NCBI GenBank assembly: GCA_037903355.1
Contig: JBAJFE010000014.1
Location: 2,232,001 to 2,296,000, forward strand
DNA: 64,000 bases
DNA from: Trichuris trichiura
Taxonomy: Eukaryota > Nematoda > Enoplea > Trichinellida > Trichuridae
Direction: 5' to 3'
A program made the position numbers and the translations under genes. The notes beneath the pieces were generated by a model. It saw only the letters and a program-made list of their open reading frames with translations. It was not told the origin of the DNA and did no database searches. Every line of letters starts with the position of its first letter. The stretch's first letter is position 1. Below are positions 1-11,194 of this stretch, piece after piece.

Positions 1-120
1 GAATGGATGAGCAGATTGTTAGAGGAAAATACAGAACAAATGTATGCCGTACGTTTCAGAACTCCTGTAGTTTCGTCGTCAGCAATGTAAGGGAGCTGAC
101 GGTACCACGGTTGCTCCGTG
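1..120. repeat. Edge fragment of foldback repeat family F1
   Basis: The window opens inside a repeat resembling the F1 hairpin copies near 25.4 kb and 49.1 kb. It shares the core reading (ga)atggatgagca.attgttag followed by a ccgtacgtttcagaact segment and a cgtcgtcagc segment. Only one arm is present, so the other arm lies outside the window or is lost. Confidence 0.6.
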
Positions 121-1128
121 GTTGACGTTTACGAAACAAACGTTAATTTTTAACGAATGGGTAGCCAAACCGCAAAAATTTTCATTTGGAAAACGCGCCC
201 ATTAGGAAGGAAGAAAGAAGAAAGAAAAAAATTAAATGCTATTATTATTACTAAAAAAGCTTTTGCTTACTTAGTGTCACGAAACCAAACTCTGGTTTTA
301 CTCAACTTAAATGACGGCTAGCGACTGGAGATAGAGAGAGCAGTCAAAGAGACGGTGCACTAGAGATCGCGGCCGTGCTTCAGCTCGACACTAAGAGAAC
401 GATAACGATCAGCGTACGCAGGTACGGTGACCAATAAGCGACACTGAAGCATCAGCCAGCATACTACACTTAGCCAATGCCAGCTTTAATACTAATGGAA
501 TCTGCTACTTTATGCCTTGGGAAAACCTAATAGATGGGATCAGAGTGCACTCCAGAGCAAGAACAGGTTTGTTGTCGCTTTGGCAAATGCATGTGTGTAG
601 CAGGCTATGATCACTTAACTACTGAGGCCTCTAGAGGCGCACAGATTTCAAGCAAATTGCGTGCAGGAGCATTTGAAGAGCATTGACAGCAGAAGCATCT
701 CACTTTTGCTTCATAAAAAAATTGAAGTTTTCTGAAGATATACTAACACCTCAGCACGTGGACTATAGTTTATATACATGGTTACACACGACAGGCTCAA
801 CAGTAGTTTCAGCAAAGCTCGTAATCAAGGGCACATTTTGCCGCTACTATTATTGGCAACATAAAAATGATTGTTTATGGTGTGCCTGTTTAACCTACTG
901 GAAAATGCAATCCTTAATATCACATGTAACGCATCCTGTTTTTCATGGTAGCTGTAGTTGTCTTTTTTTGTTAGTCTTATGTCTCTGGTACTAGGAGAGG
1001 AGTAAAATTTTAAACTTTAGATAGATAATGCAATCCGCTGTACTTTGTTTCGTCGCTGTCTCCACTTTTTGGTGGGGAAAGCGATTATTGAGTGCACACC
1101 CGTTTTATGAACTGCTCACAGTTGGTCA
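121..1128. other. No gene recognised
   Basis: AT-rich sequence. The open frames here are short and have no recognisable domain, splice context or conserved copy elsewhere in the window. Confidence 0.6.
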
Positions 1129-1136
1129 TTCTAATT

Positions 1137-1972
1137 CAGTGTTTCCCAACCTTTTTGGAGCCAGGGCCCCCTTTCGCGACCTTCAACTTGCCCAGGCCCC
1201 CCGTCATTCTCCCCAACGTAATTCTCCTGCTTATGTTATCCTCAAGTGCGCCTACCATGGTTACGTTGTTGTGAATTCGTACAAGTAGCTCAACACCTGA
1301 AACAGGCTGCAGAATGTAGAATTGACTTCGCTGCTTACCGTGTATTCCAAGGGAATACCAGTTAAGCCGGGCCGTCATTAAAAACCTTGTTAACCTGAAC
1401 ACTGAATTTCTTTTCTACACTAGAGCGAAATGGCTAGTAAGGAAGCCAGCTGCCATATACGACGAAAGCACCTTAACGATACTCGAAGCCGTGAACGTCT
1501 TTAATTCTTTAGTTGGCACTGAAGGCGTTCCGCATTGCTGGACTTAAGCCGGCTAATTGCAGATCAGGGAGCCATCAGAGTACAAGCGCCGCACTGGGTT
1601 TCCTCTTCCTCAATTTTTTGGGTTGTTAGCAATGGTAGCGCAATATGTAAGTCAGGCTGCGATGCTGTTCTCAGGGCCGCGCAACACTGAATCTACATTC
1701 AATATTTTCTCGGAGCAAGACGACAGTCGCTTGATCTTACCTCAGTGTGACGACTGGGTATGGTGCAGTGCTACTAATTTATCCACGTCCGGCTCGATAG
1801 TCGTCAGGAGTAATCTCAGGTCGCCTCGCCTCACTATCCTGAACGGCAGGATTGCTCTCGTCCTGCGGCACCGACTACCAGGGACCCCCTAAATCCCCAA
1901 TCCTTCCCAGGGCCCCCTTCAAGTTTTCCAAGGCCCCCAAGGGGCCCCTGGGACCCCCTTTGGGAATCACTG
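1137..1972 (-). mobile_element. hAT-superfamily element, internally deleted, with 8-bp target duplication
   Basis: The ends are inverted: the left end reads cagtgtttcccaa and the reverse complement of the right end reads cagtgattcccaa, typical hAT termini. The flanks carry a perfect 8-bp direct repeat, ttctaatt at 1129-1136 and again at 1973-1980, the target-site duplication size of hAT elements. Subterminal tracts are rich in ggcccc/ggggcc. At 836 bp the element is too short for a full transposase, and only a C-terminal fragment survives inside. It is therefore non-autonomous or decayed. Confidence 0.85.
1742..1858 (-). pseudogene. hAT transposase C-terminal remnant
   Basis: On the minus strand about 38 codons read through to a TGA. 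They contain GDLRLLLTTIEPDVDKLV and end in QSSH. This matches the extreme C-terminus of ZBED5/SCAND3-type hAT transposases, where the dimerisation region is followed by a terminal S-H. The DDE catalytic core is absent. The fragment sits inside the element defined by the hAT termini and the 8-bp target duplication. Confidence 0.65.
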
Positions 1973-2142
1973 TTCTAATTGATCTCATAACGAACAGTTC
2001 TTAAAAGCGTTAGCGTTTTGTCTGCGCGTGCAAGCCTTTATTTATAGACTGTGAATGTAAATCGCACTACTGTATATTTCTATTCCTGGCGCAGCTGCAC
2101 TAATAGACAAATGAGTAGCTCAATGATAGCTAAGTGAACATG

Positions 2143-2988
2143 TTACAACTTTTTAAGCATTTTGTATGAGAATTTTCCGTTCTCCGCGTGACAAAACGTC
2201 CCAATGGGAGGTTTAATTGGACACCATTTGCCCTTTCGCGTTTCTTCATACGCAACCATAAAGAGATGAGGAGTTCGTTGCACCCTCCCACACCAATCTT
2301 CCAAGTTCTTCGGTGATCTTCCGATGAATAAGTTAAAGGCATCGAAGAGAGGTGCATGTGTTACAATAAGGGCTGATGACTTACGAAACATTTGCTTTAC
2401 TATCGCCTCCATTACATTGAAGGAGCGCCGATTGAACTCTGCGTACGTTTCTTCTGGAGAAATGTCACTGCTGTTTATCACACTCTTGTAGTATATATCA
2501 ATAGGTGTACCCCCTTCCGCGAGAAGTTTAGGCTCCACGAAACGAGGTAGAGGGTAACCTCGGCCGTAACCCCATTCGTACAAACCTTGCTCAATTTGTA
2601 TTTTCAAGTTTACTGCATGAGGTAAGGATTCATAGCCTTCGATAACTCGGCTAGCCGTTTGGACGCATCGCATTGCAGGTGAACAAAACACCTGATCAAT
2701 CTGTACTTTTAGTTTTGAGAGCTTCATCCCCATTAGCGAAGCAGTCCAATGCCCGATCGTAGATAAACCAGGGTCTGAACACCAATCCAGTTTCGAATCA
2801 GTAAGGTTTTCCGCTCGAAAGGGGGCTGTGAGAGGCATATTCAGGTTGTATCGTTCGTATTTGCCGGTTTTGAATGATTTTTCAACCCACTGAGGGTCCA
2901 CTTCATCCACCCTTTCTCCATGACGCATAATTATGACCCGGCGACCCTTTGCCTCTGGATATAGCGCAGACATTTTTAAGCGTTCCAT
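2143..2988 (-). CDS. Histidine-phosphatase (phosphoglycerate mutase-like) protein, UBASH3/TULA-like
   Basis: A single uninterrupted exon encodes about 281 residues from the first ATG (2988) to TAA at 2143; the open frame extends five codons further upstream without an ATG. Branch-2 histidine-phosphatase residues are all present: the RHGER catalytic motif near the N-terminus, the CSPAMRCVQTA motif, the acidic residue in LYEWGYG, and the second catalytic His in VTHAP. Length and motif order match the PGAM domain of UBASH3/STS (TULA) proteins, which dephosphorylate protein tyrosines. The UBA and SH3 domains of that family are not present, so this is a stand-alone phosphatase domain. An AG just upstream of the open frame (cag at about 3005) could be a cis- or trans-splice acceptor. 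A role in phosphotyrosine signalling is by homology only. Confidence 0.85.
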   Translation of the reverse strand: MERLKMSALYPEAKGRRVIIMRHGERVDEVDPQWVEKSFKTGKYERYNLNMPLTAPFRAENLTDSKLDWCSDPGLSTIGHWTASLMGMKLSKLKVQIDQVFCSPAMRCVQTASRVIEGYESLPHAVNLKIQIEQGLYEWGYGRGYPLPRFVEPKLLAEGGTPIDIYYKSVINSSDISPEETYAEFNRRSFNVMEAIVKQMFRKSSALIVTHAPLFDAFNLFIGRSPKNLEDWCGRVQRTPHLFMVAYEETRKGKWCPIKPPIGTFCHAENGKFSYKMLKKL

Positions 2989-3003
2989 TAATTCAGCTAG
3001 CAC

Positions 3004-4460
3004 TGCCTTTCAAACTGCACACTAGAATGTTGCCTAAGAACATAATCTGTCGCTAAAAAAGCGCATCAACTTCTTCGACAAGTTCTTATGTGCAGTACAT
3101 GTCCAAGCAGGAGACAGTGTGCTCGCTCGTTTGAATGCACTAATGGTTTAGTTCAGAAAGATTTAAAGAACTTAGACAAGCACTTTAAAGTGCAAGAAGG
3201 AGTAACGACCGTACCTGAGCATATATTTTTGCGAAGGCTGAGAGTAATATTTCAATGAGTGAATGTGGATCATTTATTGAAAGCTGATGGATTAATTTAA
3301 TTATTTACTTCCTTCAAGGCAGCGTTTGTCAAGTTCAGAGTTGTCATCACACGCTATGCTTAATCGTACACCTGATTCCTGAATGTCTTGTCAGGGAACA
3401 TCACACAGACCACAGGAATTTCCAGCATTCTTTTGTCTTATGTTCAGAAGTCATATTGCCTGACCTGGCACCCCGCCAGCTCTCTCTTAAAGTTCATCCT
3501 CCTTGTCAGTTACTGTTCCATCGCCTCCTACAGTTGCTGTCGCTCATATGCATTCAAGCACTTCACAAAGTTCTCAAACTGCTCCGTTGGGAAGCACTAT
3601 CCTAAAGTTCCTCTGTCTTGATCACAAAATGCCAGGCAGCAGCAAAGCCAAAATGGCTTACTGCTGAAAATTATGCCCTTCATAACGAACGCGTGCTTTC
3701 TCTTTCCCTTTTGCGGAGGGAACTTCATGCAAATTTCATAATGCCTTCTTAAAAGTGCTTTGAAGAACAAATTTGTTCTGCCTTCAGCACCGATCTAATC
3801 ACTGCTGGACTGATACCTGCTGAAGACGGATAAAGCTGAGCTAGAAATCCCCATGATAAAGTACATTATGCAATGGATTGTTTCTAAAAAATGATATAAC
3901 AGCAGTATTGCAATATTTTTCAGTCCTCATAATAGCTTGTTATTAACACTGCTAAAACCGTAAGCTTCCAGTGCTTGCTTAAGGCTTAAAACGAATCACA
4001 ATGGTCTGACATATAATCATGAGTGCCGTGCAATTAATTTGTCAGACAAGCTATGCTACAAAACCGTGAGCCAAGCATAGAAAGGCAAAATAAATGCTTA
4101 CCCGATGGCCGCACAAATTCATTAACTTTACTTATTGTATTCAAAGCAATCTATGGCTTAAAAACACAGTCTGTCTAAGCCTTCGCTCACATTCGCAGCG
4201 GTCATAAAGCATGCAGAAGTGCTTTTACCTTAACACGCTTGTTTGCAGCGTTTGCTACCATGGACAGCGCTGAATAACACCTTTGAAGTGATTGTCGAAG
4301 TCAGGGATGCCGTCATCCCTTTAGCTCCATGCTTTTTCCCGACCAGTAGAAAGATTGTCGAGAAAATGTGCAGCATGGATGGAGGAAGTTGCGAAAGGTA
4401 GCTTCCCTTGCTCGACTTTTCCCCGCCGACATTTCCTACCATCTATATACCCGGGCTGAC
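3004..4460. other. Intergenic, no gene recognised
   Basis: AT-rich. The 5' exon or untranslated region of the phosphatase gene may lie here, but I could not place one. No repeat ends or coding motifs were seen. Confidence 0.5.
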
Positions 4461-4468
4461 AGCTATAC

Positions 4469-4643
4469 CTTCCACAGCTGGTTTTTCTTTTTCGGCCTCA
4501 CTGTCTGACTTGTCGAGTGAGAAACTTCGCGGCGCCCCTGTTTTTGGGGGTCCCGCGGCCGCTGTTACTCTTTCAGAATCACTGGCCTACGAAAATTCAA
4601 AATACTTGAGCACAGCTTCTTCGGCAAGCTGTAACTGTGCCAT
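4469..4643 (-). CDS. Candidate exon(s) of an unknown gene (low confidence)
   Basis: A locally GC-rich block has a minus-strand frame starting MAQLQLAEEAV at 4643. It meets a TAG after 18 codons, then continues in the same frame as an acidic, serine-rich stretch (SLDKSDSEAEKEK) up to a possible GTATAG donor at 4468. The TAG may be removed by splicing or may mark a pseudogene. No family was recognised. Composition is unlike the AT-rich flanks, which is the main reason to list it. Confidence 0.3.
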
Positions 4644-4699
4644 ACGAAAAAGCGTTGAGACAAATTATACCACTTTGATGTTAGAAAGAAACTAAGCTA

Positions 4700-5200
4700 A
4701 CTGTCAAGAACCAGCCGAAATGGCGACAAGAGACGAAATACTCACGAGGATACGGTGTTTACTAGAGCACACGGAAGCAACCGTTCTCTGCAACCTCGAC
4801 AGACAAACTTAAAACTTAAGCCTCACGAGCAAGCGAACGCGAAGTCAAAATTAGGTAGGCATTCCGCATGGGCGACCATAACGACGAATTTTCCGCCTCA
4901 TGCTGACAGCTTTGACTCTAAGTGTATTCGTTCAAGAAACTGACATCCTTTCAGAATTAATAGCATTTAAAAGATTGTCAATGCTTACTGTGTTCAGTAT
5001 GGTCATTTTCACGGGAGAAACGTTTTTCCCAGTACGTCAGTTGCTTTACATGCGCTGTCAAAAAAATTAGAGGAACTGATTCAGTGAAATTTCCACAACT
5101 GAACGGGTTTTCACTCAGGAAAAGCTACACAGTTTGAAAATGGGATGATTGTGATAGATGAAAATGTTTTCGCTATTGCCAGCATAGTCACTTCTTTCGT
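4700..5200. other. No gene recognised
   Basis: Nothing beyond short chance frames; it ends at the left boundary of the MULE element. Confidence 0.5.
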
Positions 5201-5206
5201 TGGGGG

Positions 5207-6352
5207 ACATTCATTTTCCGTACGGTTGTTTGCCGAAAGTTCATTAGCCTGAATGGACGTCTGACGGACGTCCATTTATCCGAATGGTCATTTACCGAAT
5301 ATTCATTCCCAGAATGGCTATTTGCCTCAAATAATCGTTCAGGGTCAGAACGTGCTTATATGCACACACTTTACAAGAGATTATGTTGAACATTTCTTTG
5401 ATTTCTGCAGCAGAAAATGGATTCCAACTGTCACCGTCAATCATAATGATAGACTTAGAACCGGCCGTTATCAACGCTTGTAAAAGCACTTTTGAAGGCG
5501 TTAAAAGCTCAGTTTGTTGTTTTCCATTTTTCACAGCGTATTTGGCGGAAAGTTCAGTCGTATGAATTATCTGCACGATACAACACGGACGCATGCTTGA
5601 GGCCGAAAATTAACTACTTGTTCGCTTTGCCTTTCCTTCGACCAGAGGAAATTCCAGAAGCTTATGACGAAATAAAGGAGAGCATGTCAATCGAAACCGC
5701 TGAACTGTCAGAATGGTTCGGTGTAACTTTTGTAAGAGGTAAGGTAAGGAGAAGGCTGCGCAATGGTACATGCGTACGGTTGTCACCGATGTTTCCGCCG
5801 AATTTATAGTCCGTGCATTGCTGTGTCCTGAACAGATTGTCGCGTACGCAGAACAATGTGCAGGCATGGCATAGGAGATAGGAAAACCTAGTCGGCCGAG
5901 CACGTGGCAGTGTGCACCGAATTATAGATGAAATTCGAAACGAGCAGCGGAGCGTTGAAAACCAATGTGAACGAATCTGACGAGGAGAGAAGACGACCAA
6001 AAGAAGACAGGGCCGTATTCGCAGGGAAGAAAAACTTGCGGAAATAATGAACGATCGAATAAGTCATCCTGCGGTTATGGACTAGCTGGGCACAGTTGCC
6101 TACAATCTGCCCACATAAGTCCGCTTATAACGTATTTTGTTCTACACCAGTTACAGGTGGTACTTTTGCATGCACAGGCTTGCATTTTCGTATTCTCGTG
6201 ATAAATAATTTCATCATGATAATGCTAGCGCGTCATGTTTTCAAATTTCGTTAAATGGAAATTATTGTATGCTTAATCCTTCTGCCAAGTAACCGCTCAG
6301 GCAAATGACCGTTTGACAACTGACCTGTTGGCAACTGACCGTTCAGCAAGCG
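5207..6352 (+). mobile_element. Decayed MULE (Mutator-like) DNA transposon
   Basis: The left end (about 5207-5330) and right end (about 6283-6352) carry inverted arrays of a short subterminal unit. The left reads gaatggtcatttaccgaa and variants; the right, reverse-complemented, reads gaacggtcagttgcc and gcggtcatttgcc-like variants. Between them is a plus-strand MULE transposase remnant. At about 1.15 kb the element is shorter than an autonomous MULE. Confidence 0.65.
5383..6117 (+). pseudogene. MULE-domain transposase pseudogene
   Basis: Conserved MULE transposase blocks occur in order but in shifting frames. First is a degenerate DFELAAINA-type block near 5450. Then come FHFSQRIWRKVQS, LPFLRPEEIPEAYDEIKE, a RGKVRRRLRNGT block, an SRTQNNVQAWHRR block near 5830 and an NEQRSVENQCERI block near 5945. 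At least one frameshift and several in-frame stops interrupt it, and the N-terminal zinc finger and first catalytic Asp region are missing. It is a fossil, not a host gene. Confidence 0.75.
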
Positions 6353-6616
6353 GATCAAACCTCCTTCGTTGTAACGTACTATGACAGAGGTTATGCACTT
6401 CTTTCAATATTTCACCATGTTTTACGTGCATATGTTTTGTCTTATTTTTATTTGATATGCTGACCTATTCCCATTTAAAAATTCACTGCTGCATAGGTCA
6501 CAAAGGACTTCACCTTATTCTTGGATAAAGGAATTTGCTGAATCAGCCTATAACTTCAAGGAATTTACAACCACACACAATCAGCTTGCAGAAAAAAATG
6601 GTGTAGGATGATAACA

Positions 6617-7811
6617 TCAGCAGCTACTCGTAGGAACACAAACTTTAGCAGCATTCAGGGCGAAGCCTGCTTTGCAAAAGCACCCTGCCACACACTGACG
6701 GCTGCAGACTTTGTTTCGGTTTGGATTCTTCACGTCGTCGCACGTTAGGGGACACGCTGAGCCACACCTACGAAACACTTCGTCTGGGCCGCATTTTTGT
6801 ACTTCCGAAGCTAAAAAGCAGTGGACTTGCGAAATGAACACAAGAAATTAGCGCAAATAATTTTGAAATCCAAAAGTTTGTCTTCGTAAAAAGATTCACC
6901 AAGATTATTTAATTTAACATTTTTATTGTTCGGCTAGCATTCTTCGATGCTTCTTCACATTTTTAAATTGGCAGAACAACTTCTTTGCATATTGTATGAA
7001 AGTTTGAACTACGTAAGACCACGCCCCTTCCTTATCTCAACATCTCTTTCAACTATTGTGCGAAAAGAAGGAAAAGACGTTTGAATAAACGACATTAACA
7101 CGGTGATACTTGAGCTTTGACTGGTGCACTTTGCTGAATATGTTCTGTGTGCCTTGACTAGAAAATCGTACAAATTTTATCAGCAATAAGTCAAGTTCAT
7201 GGGCTTTGTGCGAAAGAAAAGTGCCTGCTAGAGCACAAATGAGAACTTGTGTCACCTGCGCTTGAATAAATATATTTCCTTCCGTAGAAAGAAGGTGAAA
7301 TGCAAGGTGTCTTTGCAGAAAGTGCAGTTTCCGAAGCGGTTAGATATAGAGTTAAAAAATTCGCATGCATTTTCCAGAGGCGATTGCTTAGACTCATTTC
7401 TAAATTTAAACTCCTTACCACACGCGATTAGAAAATCTCTGTAGGATAGGCCTTATTTAAAAAAGGCCCAGTAGAACTAGTTTTATTGCAATAAAAGCTA
7501 TTTATGAGCTGCTGAAATGCCATAGGCCAGATTGAAAAGACGCAATGCCAGTAGACAATGCTCAGATTAATAGTACATTATGAATATTACGAGCCATTGA
7601 TACACCGAACTCATCGAATCCGGCATTATTTGCTCTTTTACGCCCTGTTAAGATATATTTATAGTCATCACTGCAGGAAGATGTGGCTTTACTCAGCACT
7701 GCTAGTAAAACACAGCCACCGGACTTCAAAGAGATAACAATGAATTCTGAAACTCTTCAGTAACTTACTCAGAGCCACAAAGGAAACAGCTGCAAGTATA
7801 AGGAGCTTCAT
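6617..7811 (-). CDS. TIL-domain serine-protease inhibitor, gene A (2 exons)
   Basis: Exons: 7769-7811 (43 nt) and 6617-6810, with a 958-bp GT-AG intron in phase 1. Exon 1 encodes the signal-peptide core [14 protein letters not shown]. Exon 2 encodes one trypsin-inhibitor-like domain starting at KCGPDEVF and ending at SSC plus TGA. The ten-cysteine pattern is complete; total length is 78 aa. In TIL inhibitors the reactive bond lies between Cys5 and Cys6; here that loop is C-S-R-Q-C, putting Arg at P1, which predicts a trypsin-like target. It shares intron position and phase with genes B and C, so all are paralogues, but A is the most diverged and lacks the extra N-terminal Cys of the others. 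Expected to be secreted; function is by homology. Confidence 0.88.
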
Positions 7812-8382
7812 AGTTCGAAAGAGTGCCTAAAAACTTCAAATAAACATATATATCATTCTTTTCTGTTTTGCCAATTTATACTAGTCGAAAATCCTACAGT
7901 TAGTACACGAAGCCTGAGCGATTTTACAACATAGGTAGTGCTCACATGACGTGTGTTCATGTAGGGCGTTTTCGCACATACTCGGTTTTGAAATCTTATC
8001 ACTACCTCACACGAAACGACTTTGTTTTCGCTGGTACGCGCCCTCTCCAGACTGGAAAGCGTGGGTGTAAGGGAAAGTCTCCCTGTATTTTTCATCCGAT
8101 AAGAGTGATCACTGGCCTCGTTTTCTTCTTATGCGCGTTCTTCAGTCGCGCATAAATGAAACGGTGACTCTGTTGTGACAAACACATCTACGATTCTTTT
8201 CAGAAGCTATAACCTGAGAATAGCCATAACAACATCGTAGAACCTTGGAATGGCGTTTCGAAACAACTCTTCCACCGTACATGGCGAAAACTTATCCTAG
8301 ATGTGAACTGCAATTTTAAAGCCTTTGTTCTTTATGCTCAAGTATGCGAAATTGTTGAAAGCTGCGTTCTGCTAGCAAACAG
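7812..8382. other. No gene recognised
   Basis: Upstream region of TIL gene A and 5' flank of the candidate exon at 8383. No domain or repeat was identified. Confidence 0.4.
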
Positions 8383-8736
8383 GCTAACCTTAGAAGAAAA
8401 GATTCCTTGGTAAAATATCAGGACATTAGAAACGTTTTAAACTGTCAACTAGATCAGCTGACTAACGAGGAGCTGAGGAGCTTTCTCTTGCAAAGGGAAG
8501 CAGAAGGAAAAAAAGCATATGGTGATAAAAATCAGGAAACTCCTCAGCGACAGCTGATTACTGCTGAACTATCAGATGCATTACAGCTAAGTCAGCAGCG
8601 GTTACAGTGGCTCAAAACAAAGACTGTTATGCACAACAAAGCTGGACAGCCACAAAAGGTGTCTGAGGTATCTTGGAACCATATTATGCAACCGCTGTAT
8701 GAAAGTAGAACACTTGCAAAACAAAGGAAGCTTTGA
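8383..8736 (+). CDS. Candidate terminal exon of an unrecognised gene
   Basis: After a possible acceptor (gcaaacag, ending at 8382) a frame stays open for about 117 codons to TGA at 8734-8736. It is hydrophilic, Gln/Lys/Glu-rich and probably helical: LTNEELRSFLLQREAEGKK, then QLSQQRLQWLKTK. It ends in AKQRKL. It has no ATG near its start, so upstream exons would be needed. It may be a short coiled-coil C-terminus; I recognise no family. A codon-like composition over more than 100 codons in AT-rich DNA argues for it; lack of a partner exon argues against. Confidence 0.45.
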   Translation, partial: ANLRRKDSLVKYQDIRNVLNCQLDQLTNEELRSFLLQREAEGKKAYGDKNQETPQRQLITAELSDALQLSQQRLQWLKTKTVMHNKAGQPQKVSEVSWNHIMQPLYESRTLAKQRKL

Positions 8737-11194
8737 TTCTATCTTATTTCAATGAAGAGACATTGTGAAGACGACAACACACTGCCATCTAGCTCTTATA
8801 GAAGCACAGTGCGCCCGTAACTAAGGATCGTGAGGTAAAAGAATTGATCCCAATGGATGCATCATTTCTTTCTAGGTATGAGACTATTTATTTTAGAACA
8901 GAAGGGGCGTCATTCCATAAGCTAAAGACACAACCACGTGGCTCCTGAAAGTTACATTGTACTCTCTCCATGACAGCGAATTTCATCGTAAAGATTAGCT
9001 CGTTAACAGAAGACCGCCATAAAAAGGAAGACAATCCACTGTGGCTGTCCAACGGCTGAATATTCAAGCCCAAGTCCTAATTCTCCTATACTTTGCTTAT
9101 CCTCTATAATGTCAGTTCGAAAAACGTGGGATTTTCTAGGATTTTGCAGGAGTCAGCACTCGCGCTATATGAGAACTACCTATGTATGAACTTCCTTTAC
9201 TTTTACTAGCTCTTCAGATTATTTTCCGCTAAATCTAGAGAGGCTACAATAAGCATGCTGAAGCAGCGATGAACAAAGTGGGAACAGGTACGCAGTCATC
9301 CTTTTGAACAACGAAGGAAGTTAGCAAGTCTAACCTGAACGATTTTCCGAAGGGCGCGCTGACTGGCTGGTGAAATCAACTCAAGAAGAGGTTTATATTG
9401 AAGTTGCGTAAAGTTTTAAAATGACGCAAGAAATTGTCTATACTAGTTAGAACCAGTCGTCGACAGATAAAAACTGCAAATAATTTTTGGTTCCATTAAT
9501 AGTAAGTCACTAACGTAAAAGAGTCGTTTTTCAGAACGTTAGGGTCATTACGCAGCTCAAGTAAACAAAACTACCAGAATCACTCATTCGAAAGTTTCTT
9601 TATATCATCGAAACGTCTGCTTCTTTGTGCTCATCAAAAACTGGCGAACGTCTTTGAAAACTTTTGTGAACCGGTAGAATTTGACATGGTCGAATGATTA
9701 ATTGAATTAATGCTCAGGGCGCAGCGCTTTTCGCAGTTTTTTAATTTTTGCTCAAGGTGACTTTTCAAGTTTGTCCTTGACTTTGCTGGCCTTGACAAAG
9801 CAAGTTAATTCAGTTGCAACCCGGCCTGATGTCCATCGCTAACTGGAAATTATGGCTGCAAGTCTTTGATAGCAAGATTCCAGGCTTAGCGTAGCAACGT
9901 TACTATGAAGCCGCGTCCCACTTAAGCAGAAGTTTTCCGGATGTCCTCAGCGTTTTTGAAAAATAGTAGACATTTTGATGTAACATTCTTGTGCCATTAA
10001 GAAAGTTTACTTCAAGACAACCGCTGTTGCAGCAAAATAAGTGTGACGGAGCAGTAACCTAAATCGAAATCGACTGACAAAGAAGAACGCCAGGCGAAGT
10101 TCACGTGAGCCAAGAATTGAGATGGATGCAATAATTTAAGTTTTTATTTGTAAATCCACAAAAACAGCACTTTGAAAGCATGTTACAATGTTGTAGCAAA
10201 ATGTACTGCCAACCTAGCAAGGCAAACTTATTTACCCACTTGAGGTCATAGCAAATAGACTTACTAAAAAAAAGCAAATTACAAAGCACCTGTGCGTCTA
10301 AGAATCATTCTAATCATCATTGCAGAGCAAAGATGTTCTCATGATTTTGCCGTTTTCACGTACTGAAGTTTTTCTGTTCACTTTCAAATCAGTTGGGCAA
10401 ATATTTTAGTGAAATGTTCATTTCTCCTTATGCCTCCAGCATTAGAGCATTTTGTTTACGCGCCCCAAAAACTATATACGTATTCTCCTTTAAGCTAATA
10501 GGCCTGGCTCTCTGCTGATACTTTTAATTAGCACGTTTACGATTGAACATGACGTGTACTGTACCATCATCACTAGGAGAAATCATCTCGTTGGTATCTG
10601 AATGCACGCATTAAAAACGAAATTAAATAAGTAAGTGTCTTCATAATGGAAAATGTCAGCCACACATGTACAATGATATCACATCGACCAGTTCGTCCTT
10701 ATAGTGCCTACAACTGTTAATAATATTTTTAATTTGTCTACTTTGCAAATTATTTTTCTTAAAACGGCAGTTAGTTGATAAGACGTCTTTTGCCAAGCAT
10801 TGTTCCTTGTCAGCAAAATCTTGTTCTTCCCATCAGACGGGAAGACATCTGCTCAACCTTAAACCCACGCAGTGTCTGGTTTACAGGCTGAATAATTAAG
10901 CGGCCTTGCTTATAAACACGTTATAGACAGGATACTTCTTATTTTCAGACTGCCATGTGGGTTCGACCTTTAAAACATAAAAAGCTTTGTTCTCATGCCC
11001 ACATCTAAGTTCCTACACCAATTTTTGTGCTTTTTTTAAACGCAAAGTTTTTTGCAACTAGTTTAACTAATCGCATAGAACTGTTTACTTAAAAACTTAT
11101 TGGCACTGCGGAATGAATGCAGCAACAACAACAACAACGCGCCTGAACATCATGTCTTGAGAAGTAGCCAACGAATTGGGATAGGCAGCTCACT
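8737..11194. other. Intergenic between candidate exon and uxs1
   Basis: About 2.4 kb of AT-rich sequence with a short aacaac-type tandem stretch near 11,120. No coding motif or transposon end was recognised. It includes the 3' flank of uxs1. Confidence 0.5.

Noticed and set aside
11110..11150. aacaac tandem stretch as a CRISPR or satellite array
   Set aside because: Only a few trinucleotide repeats; a simple microsatellite with no spacers.
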